From the NCBI GenBank assembly GCA_018710885.1, contig DVJA01000054.1, positions 1 to 34,065 on the forward strand: 34,065 nucleotides of DNA, written 5' to 3'. Below are positions 23,303 through 30,822 of the stretch, one piece after another. Origin of the DNA: Scatomorpha merdigallinarum. GTDB taxonomy: Bacteria; Bacillota; Clostridia; Oscillospirales; Oscillospiraceae. The notes under the pieces are model-generated. The model saw nothing but the letters and a program-made list of their open reading frames with translations. It did not search any database and had not been told where the DNA came from. Within the stretch, counting starts at the first letter, position 1. Each line of letters opens with the position of its first letter. Position numbers and translations under genes: made by a program.

Positions 23303-23337
23303 CAAAACCGAAGCCCAGCGCAGCGGGTTCGGTTTTG
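23303..23337. repeat. Hairpin related to one in repeat copy A
   Basis: Arms CAAAACCGAA and TTCGGTTTTG are identical to those at 11962-11996, with a similar loop rich in GCGCAGCG. Together with the preceding CGTCGGAGCAAA it forms a module shared with repeat A. Confidence 0.6.
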
Positions 23338-23660
23338 TGTAAGGGAGAGTTAAGGTAAAGCCGTCTACCTCTTTTTAAGATCGTAACCACGTTGCTGGGT
23401 TGCGATTTTGCTTTTTCGTGGCGCAAAATTGATTTGGCTACGTTGACGTCCCCGCCCAATCCGGGGCACCAGAGGTTGGATTTGCTTTTTGCCCGTTTCA
23501 GTGTGTGGGAAAGAGGCGGCGTCATGTTTGGGCGCGCTGTGATTTAGAAGCGAAAAGTGAGGCAAAGACGGGCTGAGAGGCGAATTTGTCAAAATAACAT
23601 AAATAAATATTTGAATTGCAAGGCAATTGGAACCGCTGGTGGCAAATTATAAAAATGTAA
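23338..23660. other. Intergenic stretch with no recognised gene
   Basis: No open frame here has a ribosome-binding site or a recognisable product, and no known RNA structure is evident. The composition changes from GC-rich repeat-like sequence to AT-rich sequence toward the ECF gene. Confidence 0.5.
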
Positions 23661-23669
23661 AGAAAGAGC

Positions 23670-23697
23670 TTGCTTTTTTGTTAACGATGTGTATAAT
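23670..23697 (+). promoter_or_regulatory. Probable promoter of the ECF S component-coaX operon
   Basis: TTGCTT (23670-23675) and TATAAT (23692-23697) are 16 bases apart, with the ATG at 23753. The leader of about 50 bases ends in CAGGAGG. Confidence 0.6.
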
Positions 23698-23752
23698 CAT
23701 AGTTGCGCTATATCCGGGCTGGACCTGGAACAGCAGCAGGAGGTAATTTAAT

Positions 23753-24355
23753 ATGACAAACAGTGCAACCATCAGGACCAGACGCATGGCAGGATTATCC
23801 ATTCTGACCGCTCTGATCATCGTTTTACAGGTCGTGGCCACCTTCGTCAAGGTCGGACCCTTCTCCTTCACGCTGGCGCTTGCGCCCATCGTGATTGGTG
23901 GAGCCCTCTATGGCAGGAAGGCCGGCGCTTGGCTTGGCGGCGTATTCAGCGTTGTCGTGCTCCTCATGTGCATTACCGGCGGCGATGCCGGCGGCAGCAT
24001 CCTCTGGAACGTCAGCCCGTTGCTCTGCGCTGTGCTCTGCCTGGTCAAGGGCACCGCTGCCGGCTGGGTCTCTGCCGCGGTTTACAGGTCCATTGCGGCC
24101 AAGAACTCCTTCGGCGCCGTCATCTGCGCCGCTGTGGTGACACCCGTCGTAAACACTGGTATTTTCCTCGTGGGTCTCGTCCTGTTCTTCCAGCCGACGC
24201 TGGCCGCCTGGGCTGGCGATGCAGGCATGAACATCACCAGCTATATCCTCTTCGGCCTCACCGGAGTCAACTTCCTCGTTGAGCTGACGCTCAACCTCGT
24301 GCTCTCGGGCGTCATTGAGCGCATTATCAACTACCGTGTGAAGGCGCTGGCTTAA
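23753..24355 (+). CDS. ECF transporter S component, probably pantothenate-specific
   Basis: A 200-residue hydrophobic protein with about six membrane segments and the ECF S-component pattern: a basic N-terminus, then TALIIVLQVVATF, and APIVIGGALYGRKAGAWLGGV, with a glycine-rich turn. S components bind a vitamin and dock to the shared EcfA-A'-T module, which is not in the window. The next gene, one base after its stop, is coaX, whose substrate is pantothenate, so this is most likely a PanT-type pantothenate importer. The substrate is inferred from context only. Strong ribosome-binding site AGGAGG. Confidence 0.85.
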   Translation: MTNSATIRTRRMAGLSILTALIIVLQVVATFVKVGPFSFTLALAPIVIGGALYGRKAGAWLGGVFSVVVLLMCITGGDAGGSILWNVSPLLCAVLCLVKGTAAGWVSAAVYRSIAAKNSFGAVICAAVVTPVVNTGIFLVGLVLFFQPTLAAWAGDAGMNITSYILFGLTGVNFLVELTLNLVLSGVIERIINYRVKALA

Positions 24356-24356
24356 A

Positions 24357-25133
24357 ATGCTGTTAGCCATCGACGCCGGAAACACCAGCATAACGGCGGG
24401 CTGCATCCGTGACGGTGAGCTCATATGCCGGGCGCAGTTCTCTGCGGAGAGGCGCACGGCCGACGAGCTGGCAGTGCTCATCGAGCAGGCGCTGCGCATG
24501 CGCGGCATGGACCCCGCCGGATTTGAGGGCGCGGCCATGAGCTGCGTGGTACCGCCGCTGGTGGAGGTGCTGCGTGGAGCGGCCATGTTGATAACGGGTC
24601 ACTACCCCCTGGTGGTCGGCGCGGGAGTGAAAACCGGGCTGAACATCGGCATAGACGACCCGTCCACTCTTGGCGCGGACCTCGTTGCGAGCGCGGTCGC
24701 CGCAATAAACGACCGGGTGCCGCCCGTAATAATCGCGGACCTGGGCACGGCCACGACTATATTCGTGATCGACCAGAACTCCCGCCTGTTGGGCGGCGCG
24801 ATACTGCCGGGAGCGGCGGTGAGCCTTGAGGCTCTGGCCGGTACGGCTTCGCTGCTGCCGAGCATACCGCTGGAAGCTCCCAAGAAGTGCATCGGCACCA
24901 ACACCAACGACTGCATGAAATCCGGCGCTATCTTCGGCACGGCTTCGGCGATAGACGGGATGATAGACCGTTTTGAGCAGGAGCTCGGGACCCGCGCACA
25001 GTGCGTGGCCACCGGCTACCTGGCCAGAAGAATAGTCCCGCACTGCCGCCACGAGATGGAGATAGACGAGGACCTCACAATGCGAGGCCTGGGTATCATC
25101 TGGGAGCGCAACCGGCGGCCCAAGAAAAGATAA
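24357..25133 (+). CDS. coaX: Type III pantothenate kinase
   Basis: A 258-residue CoaX, which phosphorylates pantothenate in the first step of coenzyme A synthesis. The ATP-binding start MLLAIDAGNTSITAGC (DxGNT), the substrate motif NIGIDDPSTLGADLVA, IIADLGTATT and GGAILPGAAVSLEALA are all present. The C-terminal ATGYLARRIVPHC has the expected form. It is the second gene of a unit with the S component, so uptake and activation of pantothenate are encoded together. Confidence 0.95.
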   Translation: MLLAIDAGNTSITAGCIRDGELICRAQFSAERRTADELAVLIEQALRMRGMDPAGFEGAAMSCVVPPLVEVLRGAAMLITGHYPLVVGAGVKTGLNIGIDDPSTLGADLVASAVAAINDRVPPVIIADLGTATTIFVIDQNSRLLGGAILPGAAVSLEALAGTASLLPSIPLEAPKKCIGTNTNDCMKSGAIFGTASAIDGMIDRFEQELGTRAQCVATGYLARRIVPHCRHEMEIDEDLTMRGLGIIWERNRRPKKR

Positions 25134-25150
25134 AGACTGACAAATAACTA

Positions 25151-25183
25151 TAGGGCTCAAGCTGTCAAACAGCTTGAGCCCTA
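25151..25183 (+). terminator. Terminator of the coaX operon
   Basis: A 15-base-pair perfect stem (TAGGGCTCAAGCTGT with its complement) closes the loop CAA, followed by TTATTTC. It lies 17 bases after the coaX stop. Confidence 0.85.
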
Positions 25184-25313
25184 TTATTTCATACCTTTAA
25201 GGCTTTGCGGTGAAATGCGCAGGCCATATGCCGTGCAATAGCAATTCCCTTGCACTCAATAAGGGCGTCCATTCCCGCGCGGCCGAGGGTGCCGCAGTTT
25301 TAAGCGGCATAGT

Positions 25314-26231
25314 TCACTTCCGGCCCACGTGCGCGAAGAACTTGAAGGTCAGCGGCCAGATGGAGGCGGCAAAGATAACCATGATGAAGTAGCGCGCGGC
25401 GTCAGCGGCTCCGGTCTCACCCAGCAGCGCGTAGAGCGGGGCCTTGAGCAGTACGCGGATGGCCATGACTATTGCGAGACCGAGCACGCACTTGAGGACT
25501 TGTCCGGCCAGGGGAGCGCGTGTGTCGAAATGGATGTAGCGCTGGTCGAGCCAGAAGGCCACCAGCATGGCCGCACCCGCGCCCAGCAGCTTGTAGCCGT
25601 TTTCAACGGCGCTGGCGAGGTTTTCGGCATCAGTATCTGCCGGGAAGGGCCATAGCTCCACATAGAAGAGATAGGCCAGGGTGAGAGCTATGGTCGCTCC
25701 GAGCACGGCGTACATGCGGCCGGGGTGGCGCTCAATGTCCCTGAAGAGGGGCCAAAGCACGAGCGTGAGCACGGTGCCGGCCAGGATGGAGACGCCCACA
25801 TCCGCGGGCGTGTGTACGCCCAGATACATGCGCGAAAAGGCTATTAGCACTATGACAACAACACATACTGCGCGCCAGCGCGTCCTGCGCGACCACATGC
25901 CGATGCAGCCGAAGCTGGCAAAGGCGTTCTGGGTGTGGCCGCTGGGGAAGGAATAGCCCGTGGCCTCGGCCCGCGCGCTTTCCACGATGGTGAAGTCCGG
26001 GTCGCGCACCCAGGGGCGGTCTACGCGGCAGCTTATTTTCAGAAACTGGTTTATTATAGTGCCCGCGAAGCCGGTTGTGAGTATATAGTAACCTAATCCT
26101 TTGCTGACGCACCAGAACGCGACTACTGCGATGCCCATGTAGACGACCTCGCCGCCGAGCTGGGTTATGGCGCTCATGATGGCGTCGAGCACCGGATTCC
26201 TTATGTCTTCGAGCGCATAGAGCAGCTCCAT
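25314..26231 (-). CDS. PAP2-family membrane phosphatase
   Basis: A 305-residue integral membrane protein of the PAP2/haloperoxidase phosphatase family. The three signature motifs are present: KISCRVDRP (KX6RP), PSGHTQN (PSGH), and SRMYLGVHTPAD (SRX5HX3D). About eight membrane segments follow, more than the six of the minimal family, from a C-terminal extension. Substrates may be undecaprenyl pyrophosphate or phosphatidic acid; the sequence does not decide. Its ATG directly follows the mntP stop, with GGAGG inside mntP, so they are co-translated. Confidence 0.9.
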   Translation of the reverse strand: MELLYALEDIRNPVLDAIMSAITQLGGEVVYMGIAVVAFWCVSKGLGYYILTTGFAGTIINQFLKISCRVDRPWVRDPDFTIVESARAEATGYSFPSGHTQNAFASFGCIGMWSRRTRWRAVCVVVIVLIAFSRMYLGVHTPADVGVSILAGTVLTLVLWPLFRDIERHPGRMYAVLGATIALTLAYLFYVELWPFPADTDAENLASAVENGYKLLGAGAAMLVAFWLDQRYIHFDTRAPLAGQVLKCVLGLAIVMAIRVLLKAPLYALLGETGAADAARYFIMVIFAASIWPLTFKFFAHVGRK

Positions 26232-26783
26232 TCAAATTACCTCCAATCCGTCGAGCAGGAGACGCACCCCGATGCCGCAGAGCACGAGGCCGCCGATCAC
26301 GCCCGATATCTTGCGTGAGACGCCGGAGACGCGGGCGGCTGCCAGGCCGCCGGCGAAGCACACGGCGAAAGTCTCTGCCGCTATGACCGCTGAGGCCATC
26401 AGGGGCGGCGTGTACGTAAAGGCGAAGGAAACGCCCACAGCAAAGGCGTCAAGGCTTGTGGCGAAGGCAGTCGCCGCGAGCTGAGCGTGATTCAGCCCGG
26501 CGGCCTGGGGCGCTTCGCCCTTGAGGGATTCAACTATCATGTGCAGCCCTATGAACGCGAGCAGGAAAAAGCTCACGTAAGGGCCGAAGGCGCTGACCAG
26601 GCCGCTGACACTGCTGCCCAGCAGCCATCCCAGCAGAGGCATAACACCCTGGAAAAGCCCGAAATAGGCCGCCGTTACCGCGGCGTGCCGGGGTCTCCAG
26701 CCTGGCACGGAGAGCGCGTTTGTGACCGCGGCGGCAAAAGCGTCCATTGACAGGCCGGCGCCTGTGAGTAGAATATTAAGCAT
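26232..26783 (-). CDS. mntP: Manganese efflux pump MntP
   Basis: A 183-residue membrane protein made of two similar halves, as in MntP (DUF204). The first half has GLSMDAFAAAVTNAL and the second has FATSLDAFAVGVSFAF, the paired S-x-D-A-F motifs whose aspartates bind the metal. The start at 26783 is chosen for GGGAG 8-9 bases before it and the family length of about 185. The ATG lies 24 bases from that of the divergent tadA, so no room exists between the genes for a yybP-ykoY manganese riboswitch. Confidence 0.93.
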   Translation of the reverse strand: MLNILLTGAGLSMDAFAAAVTNALSVPGWRPRHAAVTAAYFGLFQGVMPLLGWLLGSSVSGLVSAFGPYVSFFLLAFIGLHMIVESLKGEAPQAAGLNHAQLAATAFATSLDAFAVGVSFAFTYTPPLMASAVIAAETFAVCFAGGLAAARVSGVSRKISGVIGGLVLCGIGVRLLLDGLEVI

Positions 26784-26807
26784 AGAACATACTCCCGAGG
26801 TGAAGTT

Positions 26808-27263
26808 ATGGATCTCAACAAGTATATGCACTATGCTCTGGACTTAGCTCGCGAAGCCGCCGCCGAAGGCGAAGTCCCGGTCGGCTGCGTCGTGATTTCT
26901 CCCTCTGGCGAGATAATAGGCCGGGGCCGTAACCGCCGCGAGGAGCTGCCCGACGCCACCGCCCACGCGGAGATCGAGGCTATACGCGCGGCCTGCGCCG
27001 GGCTGGGGACTTGGAACCTCTCCGGCTGCGCCCTCTTCGTGACGCTTGAGCCCTGCCCCATGTGTACCGGGGCCATAATAAACTCGCGCATATCCACCGT
27101 GGTTTACGGCGCAAAGGAGCCGAATACGGGCTCCGTCGGCAGCGTTATAAACCTATTTGAAGAGCGCTACGGCCACCGCCCGGCAGTCTACGGCGGCGTG
27201 CTGGGTCAGGAGTGCTCCGCACTGCTGGCAGCCTTTTTTGAAGGCCTGCGCCGCAGTAAATAG
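26808..27263 (+). CDS. tadA: tRNA-specific adenosine deaminase
   Basis: A 151-residue deaminase that makes inosine at wobble position 34 of tRNA-Arg(ACG). The zinc motifs are HAE at residues 53-55 (proton-shuttling glutamate E55) and PCPMC at 82-86. The start has GAGGTGAAG before it. An N-terminal YMHYALDLAREAAAEGEVPVG is characteristic. It stands alone with a terminator after it. Confidence 0.95.
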   Translation: MDLNKYMHYALDLAREAAAEGEVPVGCVVISPSGEIIGRGRNRREELPDATAHAEIEAIRAACAGLGTWNLSGCALFVTLEPCPMCTGAIINSRISTVVYGAKEPNTGSVGSVINLFEERYGHRPAVYGGVLGQECSALLAAFFEGLRRSK

Positions 27264-27271
27264 CCCGTCAG

Positions 27272-27306
27272 CAAAATACCCGGCCTTTGCGGCCGGGTAT
27301 TTTGCT
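27272..27306. terminator. Bidirectional terminator between tadA and the phosphoribosyltransferase gene
   Basis: GCAAAATACCCGGCC pairs with GGCCGGGTATTTTGC around TTTGC, a 15-base-pair perfect stem with A- and T-rich ends between convergent genes. Confidence 0.85.
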
Positions 27307-27315
27307 ATGTAGCCG

Positions 27316-27870
27316 TCAGGCCTTGGGAGTTCCGTCGGGGTTGAAGAGCGGCAGCTTCCCGAGCGTGATAATGTCGCTGCGGTTGTAGGCGTCGCCCTCG
27401 GCGAGAACCGCCATCTTGCCCGCGATTATGCCGCCTGCGCGCGTCACAAGTTCCTCCATCGCGTGGAGGCTCTCACCAGTGGAGATGACGTCGTCGATTA
27501 TGAGCATGCGCTTGCCCTTTATGAGCTCGGCGTCCGCGGTGTCTATAACCAGCTTCTGAATGTGCATAGTCGTGATGGAACGCACTTCTACCTCGAAAAC
27601 ACCGGTCATGTAGGCCTTGGCGCCCTTCCTGGCCAGGAAGTACTTCTCGGCTCCGGACTGACGCGCCATCTCATAGAGCAGGGGAATAGCTTTGGCTTCC
27701 GGGGCTATGATGTAGTCGTACTCGGGCGCTCTCTTGAGCAACTCCGCGGCGCAGTGCACCGTGAGCTCGACATCGCCGAACATGACAAATGCGCCGATGT
27801 AGAGGTCGTCAGTGACCCGGCACAACGGCAGTTCCCGCTTTAACCCGGCGATATCCATCTCGTATGTCAT
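27316..27870 (-). CDS. Phosphoribosyltransferase family protein (adenine phosphoribosyltransferase-like)
   Basis: A 184-residue type I phosphoribosyltransferase. The PRPP-binding motif is LIIDDVISTGES at about 123-134. The preceding APEAKAIPL is where APRT-type enzymes bind PRPP pyrophosphate. The length and layout resemble adenine phosphoribosyltransferase and the ligand domain of PurR, but the N-terminus differs, so the base recognised is uncertain. It has its own strong promoter (27921-27950) and a 12-base palindrome upstream. Confidence 0.82.
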   Translation of the reverse strand: MTYEMDIAGLKRELPLCRVTDDLYIGAFVMFGDVELTVHCAAELLKRAPEYDYIIAPEAKAIPLLYEMARQSGAEKYFLARKGAKAYMTGVFEVEVRSITTMHIQKLVIDTADAELIKGKRMLIIDDVISTGESLHAMEELVTRAGGIIAGKMAVLAEGDAYNRSDIITLGKLPLFNPDGTPKA

Positions 27871-27920
27871 TTCTGGATTCCTCCTACGTTTGCAATACGA
27901 TGAAATAATCTGGTTTTTTA

Positions 27921-27950
27921 ATTATAGACAAAAACGACCACCAAAGTCAA
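27921..27950 (-). promoter_or_regulatory. Promoter of the phosphoribosyltransferase gene
   Basis: TTGACT (27945-27950) and TATAAT (27921-27926) on the minus strand are 18 bases apart. Confidence 0.75.
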
Positions 27951-27960
27951 GTGTGCATTG

Positions 27961-27972
27961 CCTGACGTCAGG
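27961..27972. promoter_or_regulatory. 12-base palindrome upstream of the phosphoribosyltransferase promoter
   Basis: CCTGACGTCAGG is a perfect palindrome 11 bases upstream of the -35. It may be an operator, but there is only one copy. Confidence 0.35.
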
Positions 27973-28161
27973 TCAGACCAGCGAAAAATATCGCAGGATT
28001 TATGATAAAATATGGAACAAATAAAAGCATGGGTTTAAAAATTAACCAGACAAAGCTTTAACAAATATACATGTTGCACAATAAAAATGGAATTAATTCG
28101 GATACAAGAGGCGGTTTTTGAGCAATTATGAATAAACCGTTACGAAGTTGTGATGAAAGTC

Positions 28162-28190
28162 TTGTAAACGCATATTTTTTAAGGTAGAAT
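28162..28190 (+). promoter_or_regulatory. Promoter of the symporter gene
   Basis: TTGTAA (28162-28167) and TAGAAT (28185-28190) are 17 bases apart. Transcription would begin at about 28197, immediately before the first leader hairpin. The rest of 27973-28161 is AT-rich with nothing recognised. Confidence 0.7.
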
Positions 28191-28196
28191 TTAGTT

Positions 28197-28283
28197 AAGA
28201 CGGCACGGGGGAAACGTGCCCGTAAGGATAGGGAGCTCCGGCGCTTTGGGAGAGGCGCCGGGAAAATAAAATATGGGAGGGAA
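28197..28283 (+). promoter_or_regulatory. Structured 5' leader of the symporter gene (candidate cis-regulator)
   Basis: The roughly 90-base leader holds two stable hairpins. The first is GGCACG/CGTGCC (28202-28220), which extends outward with one bulge. The second is CCGGCGC/GCGCCGG (28238-28261). Between them lies CGTAAGGATAGGGAGCT. A CTCC at about 28236-28239 could pair with GGGAG in the second hairpin (28248-28252) or with the ribosome-binding site GGGAGGG (28275-28281), so two alternative folds are possible. It matches no riboswitch class I can recall. Confidence 0.45.
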
Positions 28284-28288
28284 AATCA

Positions 28289-29755
28289 ATGTCTGATCAT
28301 TCTCAGCACATGGAACATGACCGTGGTTCATGGGGCTCCAACTTTGGTTTCCTGATGGCGGCTGTCGGTTCGGCGGTCGGCCTGGGCAACATCTGGGGCT
28401 TCCCGTACAAGATGGGCAGATATGGCGGCTTCGCCTTCCTCATCGTGTATCTGCTGCTGGTCGTATTTGTCGGTGCGGTCGTCATGCTTGGCGAGTTGAC
28501 GATAGGCCGGAAGACCGGCCTCGGCGCTGTTGGCGCATATGGAGCATTCAATAAGAAACACAAGTGGGTCGGATATATAGGCGTCGCTTCGGCCTTTTTC
28601 CTGCTGACCTTCTACAATGTCCTTGGCGGCCTGGTTATGCGTTATATGATGGGCTTCCTGCTCCAGTTGGTGGGCGTGGACGGATTCAGCGGCCAGGAGA
28701 TGAGCTTCTGGACCTACATACTGCACGACTACGGCTCGATAGTTTTCTTCAACATCCTGTTTGTTGTGTGTAACATCGTGATAGTCATGGGAGGCATAGA
28801 GTCCGGCATAGAGAAGTTCACAACGGTGGCCATGCCGGCGCTCTTCTTCATGCTGCTCTTTGTCATCATCTACATCGCCACGCTGCCCGGTGCGTCAGAG
28901 GGCTTCAGTTACATGTTCAAGCCCGACTGGGAGCCGTTGAGCTCTGCCTCGGGATTCTTTGAAGTTGTAAGGGTGGCAGCTGGACAGATGTTCTTCTCGT
29001 TGTCGCTGGGCATGGGAGCCATGATAACCTACGGCTCATACCTCGACAAGAAGGAGGACATACAGAAGAACTCCTGGATAATCCCCGCCTGCGATACAAC
29101 AGTTGCAGTCATGGCAGCTATGGCCGTACTCCCCGGCTGCGCCGCCTTCGGCCTCGATTACGGCAGCGGCCCGGGCCTCCTGTTCAACACCATGCAGAAC
29201 GTTTTTGTCAGCATGGGCACCTTCGGAAATCTGTTTGGCTTCCTCTTCTACTTCCTCGTCTTTATAGCGGCGATTACCTCGTCCATCTCCCTTTATGAAG
29301 TCATAGTCACCAACAGGCTTGACGCCGCCCGTGAGAAGGGCAAAAAGTCCAATCGTGCCAAGATAATCTGCATTGCCGCAGTCATCACCACTCTTGTTGG
29401 CCTGCCTGTGGCACTGGACGCCATCGGCGGCTGGTTCTCCGGCGAACCCGGTATCATCCCCGCTCCGTATCAGATACTCGGCTACGAGTTCGGTGCAGAG
29501 GGCGTGCCGATGTTCATCGACGCCTGGCTAGACTTCTTTGACGTGCTCTCCGAAGGCATACTGATGCCGCTCGGCGCGCTGATTATGACGGTCTTAATTG
29601 GATGGGTGTACAAGACGGACTTCGTCCGTCATGAGTGTGAGGTCTCCGGGCACAAGTACCGGCTTGCGAAGGTGTATGAAATTTGCTTCAAGTTCATCAC
29701 CCCGCTGGGCGTCACCATCGTCCTCATAGGCCAGATCATGGACTTCTTCCTGTAA
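28289..29755 (+). CDS. Sodium:neurotransmitter symporter family transporter (LeuT fold)
   Basis: A 488-residue NSS/SNF-family transporter, importing an amino acid or amine with sodium. Helix 1 has the substrate- and sodium-binding signature GSAVGLGNIWGFPY at residues 27-40. About 12 membrane segments can be traced, and the helix 6 region has FFSLSLGMGAMITYGSY. The substrate cannot be assigned. The ribosome-binding site is GGGAGGG. It has its own promoter and terminator and a structured leader. Confidence 0.94.
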   Translation: MSDHSQHMEHDRGSWGSNFGFLMAAVGSAVGLGNIWGFPYKMGRYGGFAFLIVYLLLVVFVGAVVMLGELTIGRKTGLGAVGAYGAFNKKHKWVGYIGVASAFFLLTFYNVLGGLVMRYMMGFLLQLVGVDGFSGQEMSFWTYILHDYGSIVFFNILFVVCNIVIVMGGIESGIEKFTTVAMPALFFMLLFVIIYIATLPGASEGFSYMFKPDWEPLSSASGFFEVVRVAAGQMFFSLSLGMGAMITYGSYLDKKEDIQKNSWIIPACDTTVAVMAAMAVLPGCAAFGLDYGSGPGLLFNTMQNVFVSMGTFGNLFGFLFYFLVFIAAITSSISLYEVIVTNRLDAAREKGKKSNRAKIICIAAVITTLVGLPVALDAIGGWFSGEPGIIPAPYQILGYEFGAEGVPMFIDAWLDFFDVLSEGILMPLGALIMTVLIGWVYKTDFVRHECEVSGHKYRLAKVYEICFKFITPLGVTIVLIGQIMDFFL

Positions 29756-29786
29756 TCGCAATCAACAGGCCAAACTAAATGTTTTT

Positions 29787-29822
29787 GCTCCCCCGGGCTA
29801 TAGGCCACGGGGGAGCTTTTTA
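29787..29822 (+). terminator. Terminator of the symporter gene
   Basis: GCTCCCCCG pairs with CGGGGGAGC around a 12-base loop and is followed by TTTTTA. Confidence 0.85.
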
Positions 29823-29836
29823 TGCATACAATTACT

Positions 29837-29864
29837 TTGACATCTGTGAAAAACGTGGTAGAAT
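29837..29864 (+). promoter_or_regulatory. Promoter of the MoxR-VWA operon
   Basis: A perfect TTGACA (29837-29842) and TAGAAT (29859-29864) are 16 bases apart, about 43 bases before the GTG start. Confidence 0.75.
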
Positions 29865-29906
29865 CTTGCTGACGGATCATGAGTAAAAATTCCGGGAGGT
29901 TTTACT

Positions 29907-30821
29907 GTGCTGGACTTTCTGCGGCAAGAGGGTATAGACCCCGCGATAATTTCTGAGATTGAGGCCTGGCGCAAGGCGCATCCTGTGCCTGCCGAGGCCG
30001 AAAAACGGCTTGCGGACAAGCCGCGCTTTGACTATTACGGCAAGGACATATGGGAGGCGGCGGCCATCGCCCTGCTCTGTGGCGAAAACCTGCTGCTTGT
30101 CGGCCCGAAGGCCACCGGCAAGAACGTGCTGGCCGAGAACCTGGCCGCGGCCTTCGGCCGCCCGAGCTGGGACATCAGCTTCTATATCAACACCGACGCG
30201 GCCTCGCTGGTGGGCACGGACACCTTTAAAAACGGCGAGGTCAGCTTCCGGCCCGGCCCGATAACCCAGTGCGCCACTCTAGGCGGCTTCGGCGTGCTCG
30301 ACGAGATAAACATGGCAAAGAACGAGTCCCTGGCCGTGCTGCACGCCACGCTGGACTTTCGCCGGGTCATAGATGTGCCGGGCTACGACCGCATAAACAT
30401 GGACGACGCCACGCGCTTCATCGCCACGATGAACTACGGCTACGCCGGCACGCGCGAGCTCAACGAGGCGCTGGTGAGCCGCTTCGTAGTTATCGAGATG
30501 CCGCCGATCACGCCCGAGAACCTGCAAAAGCTGCTCAAGCGCGAGCACCCCGACCTGAAAGACGAGTGGGCCAGACAGTTTACCCAGCTCTATCAGGAGC
30601 TGCGCCGCAAGGTGGACAGCGCGGAGATATCCACAAAGGCGCTGGACCTGCGCGGCCTCATGGGTGCGGTGGATCTGATGGCGCACGGCCTGAACGCCGT
30701 GCAGGCGCTGCGCATGGGCATTGTGAACAAGGCGTTCGACCCCTTCGAGCGCAAGCTGGTGGAGGACGTGGTCACGGCGCGCTTCCCGGCCGACCTGGGC
30801 CACGACGGGCTCTTTGACTGA
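29907..30821 (+). CDS. MoxR-family AAA+ ATPase
   Basis: A 304-residue AAA+ ATPase of the MoxR/CbbQ/NorQ group. Walker A is GPKATGKN at about 65-72, Walker B is GFGVLDEINMA with the following N-E-S, and sensor 1 is in FIATMNYGYAGT. The arginine finger region ALVSRFVVIEM follows. These ATPases work as rings with a VWA partner to insert metal or reactivate enzymes. The start is GTG at 29907 after GGGAGG. The VWA partner gene follows directly. No known client enzyme of the group (nitric oxide reductase, RuBisCO, cobaltochelatase, methanol dehydrogenase) is in the window. Confidence 0.9.
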   Translation: MLDFLRQEGIDPAIISEIEAWRKAHPVPAEAEKRLADKPRFDYYGKDIWEAAAIALLCGENLLLVGPKATGKNVLAENLAAAFGRPSWDISFYINTDAASLVGTDTFKNGEVSFRPGPITQCATLGGFGVLDEINMAKNESLAVLHATLDFRRVIDVPGYDRINMDDATRFIATMNYGYAGTRELNEALVSRFVVIEMPPITPENLQKLLKREHPDLKDEWARQFTQLYQELRRKVDSAEISTKALDLRGLMGAVDLMAHGLNAVQALRMGIVNKAFDPFERKLVEDVVTARFPADLGHDGLFD

Positions 30822-30822
30822 T

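Noticed and set aside
25210..25392. 60-codon plus-strand frame at the end of the PAP2 gene
   Set aside because: It mostly overlaps the PAP2 coding sequence on the other strand and has no ribosome-binding site or recognisable product.
26784..26807. Manganese riboswitch (yybP-ykoY) for mntP
   Set aside because: Only 24 bases separate the mntP and tadA start codons; there is no room and no such structure in the adjoining tadA sequence.
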